Positions 44,309-55,094 of a DNA stretch of 64,000 nt are shown in pieces. The notes beneath the pieces are model-generated. The model did no database searches, was not told the origin of the DNA, and saw only the letters and a program-made list of their open reading frames with translations. The position numbers and the translations under genes are program-made. The stretch's first letter is position 1. Each line of letters opens with the position of its first letter. This stretch comes from Sympetrum striolatum (taxonomy: Eukaryota > Arthropoda > Insecta > Odonata > Libellulidae), in assembly GCA_947579665.1 (NCBI GenBank), contig OX388350.1, positions 42,503,393 to 42,567,392 on the forward strand, written 5' to 3'.

Positions 44309-47300
44309 CTGTAAAGAATACAAATTGAACGTTTTGAAACGAAAAATTCCATGCATTGACATTTAAGATGATTGCATCTCAACAAGTTTTCTTCAGGGAT
44401 ATCTGTATTTCACCCAGTATATATTAGTATTTATTTCTTTATTGATTTTATGTCATTATTTACTTTATGAGTGAAATAAATGTATTATTATTATTATTAC
44501 AAATGGTCGTTCATGCGGTATTAAGTATTTTGGTTAGACATTTTAATGGATGACTTTCTTTTATGGTAAATCATGTTACATTATTTGAATACTGCGATGC
44601 CTAGGCTAAGAATTTCAATCTTAAGGGCATTAATAAAAATACTATAAAAATCAAGATAAATATAATTAAAAACCCAGCGACGGGTTTCGACTACTTGATG
44701 GTCATCTTCAGGTAAAAAAAAATTTGTTGACTTTTACCTAAAGGTATTGTTAACTTGTCAAAACCGGTTGCTGATTTTAAAAATATATTTACGTGAAATG
44801 TTTAGTGTTTTTATTTCTTCCGAATGTGGAATTCCACGTAGTGAAGGCCCTCATCATTCCTCAATCTTATGGACTTAAGAACGAATCACGCAATTGCATG
44901 GAGGAAAATTCCGTTAGATTTTTTGAGTGATGAATCAGTATATAAATAATTTAATGTGAACCGCCAAAATCGAAACTCATCCTTACGAATTTGCGAGCGA
45001 CCTCGTACCATTCACAACTCATTGTTAAGACATCTAGAAATGCTGGCGAAAAATGAAAATGAAAATAGTAATAGTGAAAAGTAATTAACATTTATCGGAG
45101 CTCTTGTGCTGTGCTTTTGAGTCTAGTTATTACAATTTTGTTGAAACAGTGCCATGACGTAGTCACAGGATCAATGGATTCTTATAATTTTTAATGAATA
45201 ATTTAATTTTCTATTCGCAAGATGTAAAAATATAGGTATAAAATGAATTAAAGCAACCTTTAACGAAATTTTTAAAGGTTTAAGAGAAATGTGATGCAAC
45301 ATCAGAGTTTCAGCGCGGGATATGCCGTAGAGTCACTTCTTATCGACAACGCGTAAACAACAAGAATACACGTATACGATAAACACCAGAATACGGTAAA
45401 ATTTCACTCATGTGAACTGAGAATTTCGGAATGAATCAGTTAGCCACTAAGACTCTGCTGAGGCAAGTAAGAAACGTACTTCGCATTTTTCACTCAATTT
45501 ATTTTATATGACGGGATTCGTCCAAGACGGTCATTCCCAGATACACTACATACATACCTGAAGAGTACCTCTGACCGGTACCGATGGTCTCAAATAAGTT
45601 ATGTTGAAAATACAAAATATATTTCTTATTTGCTTCGACGATCTTCCACATTGTTAGGCCAGAGCACCTGGAATCTACTTCTTAATTTCGCAAAACTCTC
45701 TAATACCTCATTAATTCGGAGAACAAGCAATTTCGAGCAATTGATTTAGTTAAACTTAGTCGTACTCTTGATTTAATTTAACGGAATGTTTGTCTATATC
45801 AATATAATGACCATGAATCGCATATCTTTCAGTACTTAAAGACAAAAACTTACATCTGTTTTGGGATATGTTCAACTACTTGGCCGAGTTTTTCGAACAT
45901 CTCTTGCGCTGCATGGCAATGGATCATATCCGTAGCGGTCGTTCCTGGACATAGGGCAACCACTCTGACTCCAGTCCTCTTATAATGATAAGGCTCCTAA
46001 AATAAAAAGGGTTGTCGTTACAGACTCCAAATTAAAAAAAAATAATTAGTTTTTCATTTGGCCTCTTCCAATCTGAAGTAAGTGAACGCCAACCACACTA
46101 AAGGAGCCTTCAGAATCACTAGTTATAGAAACCCCTGATACATAATATCCACTGTAGTTATTATTAATTTTATTCTACGTTACAATCAAATCTTTAGTGC
46201 ACATGCGTAAGAATTCAACATCTTGATATATCTCGAAATCATTTGTAATGCTAAATAGTCTCGATATTATAAATATTTATTAAGAGGGATATTGGAATGA
46301 AATAACAAAAATTAAGCAATTGTTAATCCATTAATTTCTCCCATGCATGAACCGAATATCTTACTGTTTGTAATCTAAAGGAAGATATTAATATTGGATG
46401 TGGGCTTTGAAATATACTTACGCCGTAAGACCTCGTCAATCCCAAGAGGGCGTACTTGGTTGCACAATAGATGGGGCATCCAGCATATGGCTTCAATCCC
46501 AGCACAGATGACATGTTGATTACTAATCCACCGTTTCCGCCATTGTCCTTGCCCATGTATTTCATTGCCAGCAGTGTGCCTCGCACCACTGAAGACTTGT
46601 GAATCACAAAAAGAGTTCATTAAACGTGCTAAAAAATCATTTTTTCGAAAAAAATTACCAACTTTTATAAGATGTAGATGATGAATATGTGAAAAGTAAG
46701 ACTTGTTTTCCTTTTATCTACAGAGAACTATGATCGTAAATAATCTTTTGAAATCATCGGAAAGAAATTACATCAACTGTTTAGACGTTCTTTAATGGTT
46801 CAAATATCACTTATCGCTGTGTGGATTCTTCTTGAATCATGTTGACAAACAATAAAAATGCAAGGCAATTATTTACATTAGCTAACAATGTTGACAATAA
46901 TTAAAGATTAAGTTGCGCAATCTGAAAATAAAACTTATCCCCGTTATTTCCATAAATATTAGTCGTGTTGGAGAAAAAAAAGGAATCTCATGAAGTTTAT
47001 TGCACTACGTTGGTAATTTCTGTGAAATTTTAATATGCAGAATTAATAAAATTATGAAAAATTCAGGTGCAAAATCTCGCAGAATAAAGTGAACTACCTG
47101 GAAATAAATGTAAAAAACAATTTTTAATTTTAATTGTTCTAATTGGTCTAACAAGCCAAAAGAACTAAATTTTCTATATCGGCCAAAGTATATAGTAGAC
47201 TTCAGTAAGCTGAGGTAATCTCGTGTTAGGGTCATTAGCTTGGCTTCCTATTATAGGAATTTGCAAGTCCTTTTGGGTTATGATTGAATAGCTACTGTTA

Positions 47301-50300
47301 ATTATGAGTTAACTTCGTTGATAAAATGGGTGGAATAATCTGATATTTTGATATCAAAATCCCTCTCCCTTATTTTCTAATTTATATTTTTAATAGAAAG
47401 CTCAGCTTACCTTCATAATAGGAATGGACAGATATGAAAGCCACATAGTTCATGTAACGCTACAAAATAACTTTTAAGGGTCGGTAGTATCCTGTCTGAC
47501 GTCTACTGTCTAATATCTTTTGTCTAATATGTTTTATTCGTACCATTCATTACGCCCAATTACACTCAAAGGGTACGTGAAAGTTCATTTCGTACTGTAA
47601 TTATTTCTATTTCTACGAGTTGTACCGGAGAGCACGTGCCATCCGAGGAATACGGACTAGTTTCCTCATTATCATATTCTTCATCCTCATGTTTCGAAGA
47701 GTAGCTGACACAGCTGTTATTTAGCAAACCACAAAAATATTCCGACTTTAAATTAGAAATGCGAGTGAATACTCTTTCCAACGACCTGCGGTGCAGGAGG
47801 TGACACTCCTGTCGCATTTGAAAGTAGTACTACAACCGAGCTCTTCCAGATTATCAGTGAACTAATCGAGGATCCTATTCTGTTGTTCGATCTGTAAAGA
47901 TAGCGGAAAGTCAATAGGAAAGCTTAATTTTGAACAGCTGTTTATACTGAGTGACAGCTCACATTAAGGGAAAATAACAATAGGAAGTGAGTTTGAAAAG
48001 ATAGGAAAGTTGGGACACGGCTGTTAAGGTATTAGAGGTTTAAAATCTACAATGGCCGTTTTTTTCGGCGTTCCTCTTCTCACTCCCCGGTATTCCGATA
48101 AAAAAAGACAATACACCGCGCTTTGAAAAACCCTGCTCAGATGTGAAGAGAATCTATTTTTGAAGTTTCCGTGGAACTTCTTGCATAATCTGCTACATGC
48201 ATCGGATTATCTGTCATAATAACGTAAACATGATGATATAATGATGCAAAGGATAGAAATAAAATGTACGAGGCTATGTAAAATAGAAGTAATAAAATAT
48301 ATCTGATAACGACATCACCTACACCAACCAAACTCCCCTACTAATCTCAGAAAACATGTAAAAGAGTATGCATTATAATAATTTTTCATTTTTACGGGCG
48401 AAACTTTTTATTCGTTTCACCGCGTTCCGTTGTTTTGAACATCATGGAAATTTAATTAACTATAGTCTATTGCAGTGGCGGAAGGGTTAATTTTACTAAG
48501 GAATATATTGGCAACTGGTCTAATTTACGATCATTTTCTTGATTAATGATATTTAAAACTTAAAAAAATGACTTTTTGATTTTTCACGAAAATTAGTTCT
48601 AATATTTTTTAGCGTTTGATCGTTATTTTTATTCCTAAAATATTTATAACTAACTTTTGTCCTTTTTGGAAGATTTTTGTAATATAATTTAATTTTTCAA
48701 TCGTTTTTTTCTATTGCTGTTTTGTTACAAATAATTGGAGAACTATCTTATAATGTTTCACTGAATTTATTTTCATAATTTTTACTGTTGTATAGTTATT
48801 TATAATCAGGAATTAAAAACATAACATTTTATTTGCTATTTAACGTTTCATCGCCCAATTTAATTCAATGAACCTTTTTGATATAAAAGTTTTTTAATAA
48901 TATTAAGTAAAGTCTTAATTTCAATTATTTTTCTCGGTATTAGATTTTAACGATGATCGATCAATCATTATTTTCTCCTAGCTACGAAAAGTTCATCGTC
49001 GATTCATCCTATTTTGCGATTGATGACAGCGATTGTTAGTGATGGTGAATTTTCAAGTTGGCATTAAATTTGCAACTCCTTCCATCCGCCAACCCGTGCA
49101 CTCTTACTGTTGGGATTGAACCCTGGCCATTCTACCAATTAGGTAAGAGTCCCGCAGAAAGAATATCCTATTACATATTTGGGTTATTGTGTAAAGAGAA
49201 AAACTTATTCGTAATTAATTATGAAATTATCATAAGCACAAAAAAAGTGAGCGATCTGTTAAAGCGTAAGAAATTTTTGATTGAATTATCTGAGAATAGT
49301 CGGCGCTTGTGTCTGAATACGTAGCAAAACATCGCACTTTGAGCAGCAAGAAATCAAGGAAACGTAGTGACGTTTAAGTGTATGATTAACACATCGCTCA
49401 TTTGACCTCCACCCTTGAACTCACGAAATGAGGAAATGACTTTCGGAACTATACAAATCTTTCTATTTGTAGGTTATTAAATTTGCTAATTGTATGTTTA
49501 AAGAGATCAAAAAATTATTCTTTCATTCTGTTCAGGACTTCGATGTATGAAGTCTCTTGCACGAAGTTTCTAATCCAAGGTTAGGGCTGCGGCTTCTGCC
49601 AGCCACGGACGAGATAATGTTTCATCCGAACGAGATCGCACTTGACAGGCAAGGAATATCATAGATTGAATAGATATGATCGGAATGTGTTTGCATATCT
49701 AATCCGAAAATTTGATAAACGCGTAACGCCGTTAAAAATCTACTAACTGAGCCCACTAAATATTTACGCGCATTTTATACGAGCAATACTGTAACGTATG
49801 TCATTATTTTCAATAACGGAATATTATATTCCCATCCCGGTCCCACCAGGCTGCTTCTTCATTCTTCTTTGAGTATTTCTGTAGAAAGAAAAATCTTTTT
49901 CTCTGTTTCATTTCTTTATCATAATCATTCTGGTAAATGTCAGGTTATGTTTTTTCGGGGTTTTGCATTTATTCTTGTTCCATTATCTGATGTGGAATCA
50001 TGAAATTAAAATAATTTATCAACGAAAACATACCATCAATAATGCAGCTACCTCCCAAAAGTAATGAAACTACCTCTCAGCGACTCATTCGGCTGAGAAT
50101 TGCGACTTTTTACATCTCCACCCGTATCTTCTTTAACTGCCGGAACAAGAACTTATTGTAATTTTTATTAGGGAAGTTGAAGATCCTTAATTAAGATTGT
50201 GCCGAACATTACACTTCACCGGATTCAATGATTATAACAGAAATCGAATTCGTGCGTTTATAATATTTACTCGTAAGTTATTTTCTAACATTTACAGGTA

Positions 50301-53300
50301 TGTAATTTAAATCGGCAAATAAATAAACCTGTTTCTATATTATCAACCCTAATTTCGTGAATGATATTATGAAGGCTACCTGTTTACTTTCTCCGGGTTT
50401 TAGATAACATTTTTCACATCGAGAAGCTCTTACAGTTGGTATCTCCACCTCTAGTTGTGTCAACCGTGAACGATTCTGTATCATCTATTCTGTCAAGATC
50501 ACATCAAGGAGATACGATCCCATGTTAAACATTATCGTATCTAACTCCCACTACAGGTGTTCTACAAATGAGTCATTTGATTCTAAGTATCACGGTCAGG
50601 TGTCAAAGGTGTTTTTTATCGGGCTTATGTTCACACGAACATATAATCCTTATTTAATTTAAATTCTTATCATGCATAAAACATGAGCTCGATATTTTTA
50701 GGTCCATATCGTTAAAAGGGCATCATGATTATAAGGAATATTAGTGAATGTAAATAAGGAAGTATTTACTTACGAGATTCACTGAAACTGCTTTTTCCAC
50801 TTTAACCTCGTCAATTATTCCAGCGTTGTTGATAAGTATGTCGACTCTTTTAAATGTGTCTATTGCCCACTTGAAAGCCCCTGTAATAAAAGTAAGATAG
50901 TAGTAGAGATAGTAGAGGAGCCTTTAATTACTATAATAATTTGCTATCAAAAATTTAACTTTATTAATACCTTACAAACCATAAAACCACAAAACCACAA
51001 AAAATACCAATCAATACCTTAATTTACCGAAAAGCGGGGGTACATTTAATAGCAATTGAGATAAAACCAAATTTTGATGGAATGATAACGCTACAGCCTT
51101 ACATTATATTAGTTTATATTATGTTAGTTTACTTTATATTGATTTATATTATGTATTCTGGCTGAAGCTAAGCTAAAACTGGTCTTACTAATCACTAATC
51201 ATGATTTAGTCCACAACTAAGTTTGAATTTCCTAAGTATAGTATAGTAGGCGAAAGATTGTATGTCATTATCACAGAGAGCAAGGGTTTTTCAAATTCCA
51301 TTGCGATTAATACCTTCAAATTGGTCATCCTTAGTGACGTCACCGCGTATGTAAATAACTCGATTTGTTCCTGTGTCGGTCACCAATTGCTTCCGCGCTG
51401 CCTCTCCCTCGATGGCGTTTATGTCGAACATCACCACCTGAAATGCGTCATTTAATTGGAAATGAGCCGAGTGAGAGACGAAATTCATCAATCACCGGAA
51501 AATCAATAATTTACTGTCAACGCATCCTCATGTACAGAATATTCAGTTTTCATCAATGTTAAACTGAAAACGATCTTAATTTGAAATTGATGACCTTGGA
51601 ATCTCCTATTCACAGCAAATACTATTACTTCGCAAAAAGTTTGATAAATTATTAGAGTAATAAAACATTTTTTCTGTTGTATAGCGAAGATAAAAATAAG
51701 ACTATTTTTCCTTTACAAAAAATTACGACTTCAAAAATGTTTGTTAGATGTTTGTGATGGATCAAAGAATCATTTTTTTAGGCTCTGTGCCTTGAATTTT
51801 AGCCAACATAAGAAACTTTATTCCGAGACAAATTTTAAAATTCGTATTAATAATAATAAGGATCCGAAATAAGGGAGCGTTTGCTTTCGGCAAAGTGTAC
51901 CTAGGTTCGCTTCCCGGTGGAGGCCATGATGCTGACCAAGTATTGTGAAAAATGGGGAGTTATCTTAATTAATTGGTGGCTGGTCCGAGCGGTCTAGAAA
52001 AGCCTAATTCGGCGGTGTAGGAGTCGATACACTGACCACGAATCGCCGTTGGCAAATACCGCCTATCCACCAAGAGATGCCTTGCCATGGGCTTTACTTT
52101 AACTTTATTTAATAATAATTTTTATTCATCCGAAGACATACATATGCATGTATAGGAGAAGTTATCAATAATCACACCGACGCAACACAGTCGAATTTAC
52201 GATAGAAATACATTACAACATATATTACAATTATAATACAGTGTAAATTTTAATCTTAATAACGCATTTAATCTCTTTAACATATTACAGGTTCCCATCA
52301 TTTACAAATTCATTTACACTATAGTAAGTTTTTTAGGAGAAATTGTTTTGATTGTTTACCGAATTTTACATTTTTGTAGTCTTTGATAGAGTTAGGCAAT
52401 TCATTATAAACTTTTAAAGGCATTACTTCGAAACTTCTTCCAGTTAGGCTTAATGGGATCCTCAACTTATCTTTGCCTCGGGTAAAATGAATATGGATTC
52501 TTTTCTGTGAACCTTAGTCATGGCTCTAATAACCCTCTTTTGTATTGTAAATATGCTTTTCCAACGTTAATACTAACAGAAGTGAATTAATATTGATAAA
52601 TAGCAATGTGACAGCCTTGATCGTAACACATGCTTCATAATTGTAGGCAGATAGCAAATACTAAGCTATAATTCATTCCAAACCAGTAAACCAAGTAATG
52701 AAAGTTATAATTAAGTCTACAAAGTCAACTCAATATTGAATCTCGTATCTTTTGCAGGAACCATTTCTTCAATTAAGACAACATCCGTGAAAACGTTAAT
52801 AAAAAAGATTCGAAGATCACATTAGGATTATGCGTAACTTTGTCGAAAGTCAATTATAAATCAATAAAAAACTGTAATTTAGAGTAAATTTAAATTGAGT
52901 TTAACGAGGTTATTATCGAGATTCATTTGTTAATTACGAGGATAATTTACCTTAAAAATGGATAAATGAACCCCTCTTTCATAAAAACCGCGTAAAAAAG
53001 TACTTAGTTACTTGCAAGTGATTCACAAAAAAGTAAATAATGCAGGTTTTGTACGAGGGATATTTTGTATAGAATTTGATTTCCAAAGAGGAGGAACAAA
53101 ATTCTATAGAACTTGAGCGGTAATGTGAAAAAAATCTAAGCTAAGACAAAAAGAAAAAAAAATAACTTGTAGTTTGATTTCCTGTATTTAAAATGCTTGG
53201 AGTCTATCATATTGATCATCTAGAAAATAATCAATTTATTTCATTTGAATCAAAGCACCTCTTTGCAAACAGTGACAGTTTTGTTGGAGCCTATTTTGAA

Positions 53301-53744
53301 TGTACAAAATTCAGCGGTGCTTTCTTTGACGTCTACATGAATACATAGTTTTAGAGAGTGAAGTAGTAATCTCTAGAGCCAGGACAGACATAGATTTCAA
53401 GAATCAAGATTATGGTTTGAAAATCGGAATCTAAATCATATAATTGAATAAATTATCCAACAGAATTTCATTTAGTTCTATCATTTAGATTTATAAAATT
53501 ATTTAGATGTATGTGCATTCTTTTAAAGATAAGTACACCAGCGGAGAGGGCAATTCTAAGAATTGAAATCGATCCTCGAGGAATGTTAGCGCCATAATGC
53601 TCGAAAAGTTCACGACATTTACCCGAAAAATTCTCGTAAATGAGTACTCACGCTGCATCCTTTCTTCAGTAGCTCCTTACAGCAGGAAAGGCCAATTCCC
53701 TTCGCAGCCCCCGTGACCAGAGCGACTCTTCCTCTTGGGTCCAT
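44173..53744 (-). CDS. SDR-B: NAD-dependent 15-hydroxyprostaglandin dehydrogenase-like protein, complete, six exons
   Basis: CDS = complement join of 53652-53744, 51314-51437, 50774-50880, 46422-46595, 45854-45996 and 44173-44308: 777 nt, 258 aa. All introns are GT-AG and in phase. It has TGAAKGIG at 11-18, Asp36 (VVMFDIN), NNAG at 90-93, Asn107, Ser138 (NMSSVLGL), Tyr151 and Lys155 (YCATK), so it should be a working NAD-dependent SDR acting on a lipid-type hydroxyl group. Position 148 is Cys (Gln in human 15-PGDH, Thr in SDR-A). Exons 1-4 equal those of SDR-A in length; exon 5 is 15 nt shorter. The C terminus VVENGDEVYEI departs from the GGEP-YE form of SDR-A and SDR-C. The start is the ATG at 53742-53744 (MDPRGRVALV) with A at -3; the frame stays open upstream only to a TTG. 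It is head-to-tail with SDR-A and SDR-C. Confidence 0.9.
44309..45853 (-). other. SDR-B intron 5
   Basis: About 1.5 kb. It holds a TTA microsatellite near 44483-44500 and a diverged foldback at 44655-44795; otherwise AT-rich with nothing recognised. Confidence 0.65.
44655..44795. repeat. diverged foldback related to the 31394 element
   Basis: The left arm (about 44666-44718) contains CAGCGACGGGTTTCGACTAC and GGTCATCTTCAGGTAAAA. The right arm (about 44734-44792) is an imperfect reverse complement with AAACCGGTTGCTG. The arms share the GGTTTCGAC...ATCTTC motif with 31394-31590, suggesting one MITE family. Confidence 0.55.
45854..45996 (-). CDS. SDR-B exon 5
   Basis: 143 nt, acceptor TTATTTTAG at 45997-45999, donor GTAAGT at 45848-45853. 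It encodes EPYHYKRTGVRVVALCPGTT (beta 6 and PG motif), then the loop HAAQEMFEKLGQVVEHIPKQ and two bases of a Met codon. Confidence 0.9.
45997..46421 (-). other. SDR-B intron 4
   Basis: 425 bp, AT-rich, with no feature beyond the splice sites. Confidence 0.7.
46422..46595 (-). CDS. SDR-B exon 4 (catalytic exon)
   Basis: 174 nt, phase 0 at both ends, donor GTAAGT at 46416-46421. The acceptor chosen is CACAAG|TCT, since it gives exactly the 174 nt of SDR-A exon 4 and keeps frame; a stronger-looking CTTCAG seven bases on would break the frame. It encodes SSVVRGTLLAMKYMGKDNGG, INMSSVLGL (Ser138) and PIYCATK (Tyr151, Lys155). Confidence 0.88.
46596..50773 (-). other. SDR-B intron 3
   Basis: About 4.2 kb, AT-rich, with no repeat element or open frame I can support. 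The 47566-47817 minus-strand open frame has acidic runs (HEDEEYDNEE) but no family resemblance and is probably chance. Confidence 0.65.
50774..50880 (-). CDS. SDR-B exon 3
   Basis: 107 nt, acceptor TTTATTACAG at 50881-50883, donor GTAAGT at 50768-50773. It completes Gly73, then AFKWAIDTFKRVDILINNAG and ends AVSVNL at residue 108 (NNAG 90-93, Asn107). Confidence 0.9.
50881..51313 (-). other. SDR-B intron 2
   Basis: 433 bp, with a degenerate low-complexity repeat of TTATATTAGTTTATATTA type near 51100-51160. Confidence 0.65.
51314..51437 (-). CDS. SDR-B exon 2
   Basis: 124 nt, acceptor GCATTTCAG at 51438-51440, donor GTATTA at 51308-51313. It encodes VVMFDINAIEGEAARKQLVT (Asp36), then RVIYIRGDVTKDDQFE and one base of Gly73. 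Confidence 0.9.
51438..53651 (-). other. SDR-B intron 1
   Basis: About 2.2 kb, containing the LINE relic at 52095-52575. A B-box-like AGGTTCGCTTCCCGG at about 51903 could be a SINE scrap. Nothing else recognised. Confidence 0.65.
52095..52575 (-). mobile_element. decayed LINE 3' fragment, minus strand
   Basis: Minus-strand reading gives KSIFTIQKRVIRAMTKVHRK, then after a frame change DKLRIPLSLTGRSFEVMPLK and VYNELPNSIKDYKNVK, then after another shift YYSVNEFVND. These are hallmarks of the C-terminal end of insect LINE ORF2 proteins. It is 5' truncated and broken by frameshifts, and is not the same copy type as the other LINE pieces here. Confidence 0.8.
53652..53744 (-). CDS. SDR-B exon 1 (start)
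   Basis: 31 codons, MDPRGRVALVTGAAKGIGLS then CCKELLKKGCS, donor GTGAGT at 53646-53651, phase 0. It carries the cofactor-binding TGAAKGIG. The ATG has A at -3 (CAAGATGG), a favourable start context. Confidence 0.9.
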
Positions 53745-54538
53745 CTTGTAAAAGAGATCGTACACAATTGCCTGATTGCTGTAATTGCATGACGATTCAC
53801 CGTCAAGGGAAGGTCGAAGTTCCTCGTAAAACGGTTTCCGCTTATCCGAGCAGATGATGCGCAATATTTCCCTCCCATTGGTCTACTTTATCTATCCCTC
53901 TATAACCGCGCATACTGGATGCGGGATTTATAGAATCGTGTTATTTCTACGCGTAATTATAGAATGACGTCGCATAAGTCGTCGGATATCAGTTACGATA
54001 GAAGATAAAGATAGGGGGAAATGGTTGACAGCGTTTTCGAGGGCTCATTATCTACTCTAGTAATTTTCACATTCTTCTTTAATGCTGATAATATCAGAAT
54101 AGCTTAGGGGTATGACAAAGGTTGGGCAGTACTACTTCAGTTACATAAGGGGTTTCCCTACCTGATTACTTGATTTATTCGAAATAAATAATCGAGGGTC
54201 AAAGATCACGGATAAAACTTAAACTCGTGTTCTTCCAACTGCAATAGGAAGGAGATAAAGGAATTTATTTCAAGTCAATGCAGAGGCAAAGTTGAGTTCA
54301 AGGACTAGGAAATCAGCATGATTATAATGTGATTCGTAAATCTTGTGTTCGTATAGAATTTTTGAAGCTCGAACTCTGTATTTTTAATTAAGAAATGTTT
54401 ATGATTAGGAGGTGTGAAGTGAACATAATTATAGGAATGATCATTATCCAAAAAATTAGTTTTACTTGGAACCCACTTAGTTTGTTTCGACTTCTCAAAG
54501 ATTTGAAACTTTTATGTTAATAGCATTCAAAATTTTAT

Positions 54539-54630
54539 GTACAGCTATTTGCAAAAAACTAAAAAAAAAACTTTAACCCTTAGCCTTATATAGTCCAGGG
54601 AATTTAAAGATTTTTTGCACATAGCTGTAC
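54539..54630. mobile_element. short TA-flanked MITE with CAGCTA ends
   Basis: The left end TACAGCTATTTGCAAAAAAC and the right end, reverse-complemented, TACAGCTATGTGCAAAAAAT, match in 17 of 19 or so positions. TA dinucleotides flank both ends. About 86 bp long, so another Tc1/mariner-type miniature element, of a different family from the 77-bp one. Confidence 0.7.
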
Positions 54631-55013
54631 TATGTATTTGTTTAATATTTTTATTCTTTTTTTCCTCAATTTGCGTGGTTTTTGTCACTCCTATGAAGGG
54701 CTTTCACCAATTCACATACTTTTTTATTGTTCTTTAATAATTTTCTTAATGTGATTGCTGTTTTCAGAATGACTGTCTTTAAGGTAATTATATGTGTACT
54801 TTTTTTAGTATCTAATTTTTCAAGATATGTATAGGACTTCTTAGTTATAATTCCTGCAACCGAAATGACTTTTGGTACTATTGTAACTGTCTATCGTTTC
54901 CACAGCTATTTTATTTTCTGCGCTAATGAGGTGTATTTTGTATTTTTCTTCTTCTTCTTTATTTGTGATATTGATGTCATTAGGGATTACCTATTTTTAT
55001 TATTAATTGTATG

Positions 55014-55094
55014 TACAGTCCTGGCCAAAATTAACGCAGCACCAGCCGTAAGGATCGCCAGGGAGGTGCTGCGTTAATTTTGGCCAGGAGTGTA
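55014..55094 (+). mobile_element. 77-bp Tc1/mariner-type hairpin MITE, copy 2
   Basis: Element 55016-55092 between TA dinucleotides. Arms of 28 bp (CAGTCCTGGCCAAAATTAAC then GCAGCACC) pair with 27 of 28 matches across a 21-nt loop region. It differs from copy 3 at only a few positions. Located about 1.3 kb upstream of the SDR-B start. Confidence 0.88.

Noticed and set aside
47566..47817. 83-codon minus-strand open frame with acidic run in SDR-B intron 3
   Set aside because: No family resemblance and in a gene-free intron; probably chance.
53745..53864. Upstream in-frame extension of SDR-B exon 1
   Set aside because: Also opens from TTG without an ATG; the ATG at 53742-53744 has a good context and conventional SDR start.
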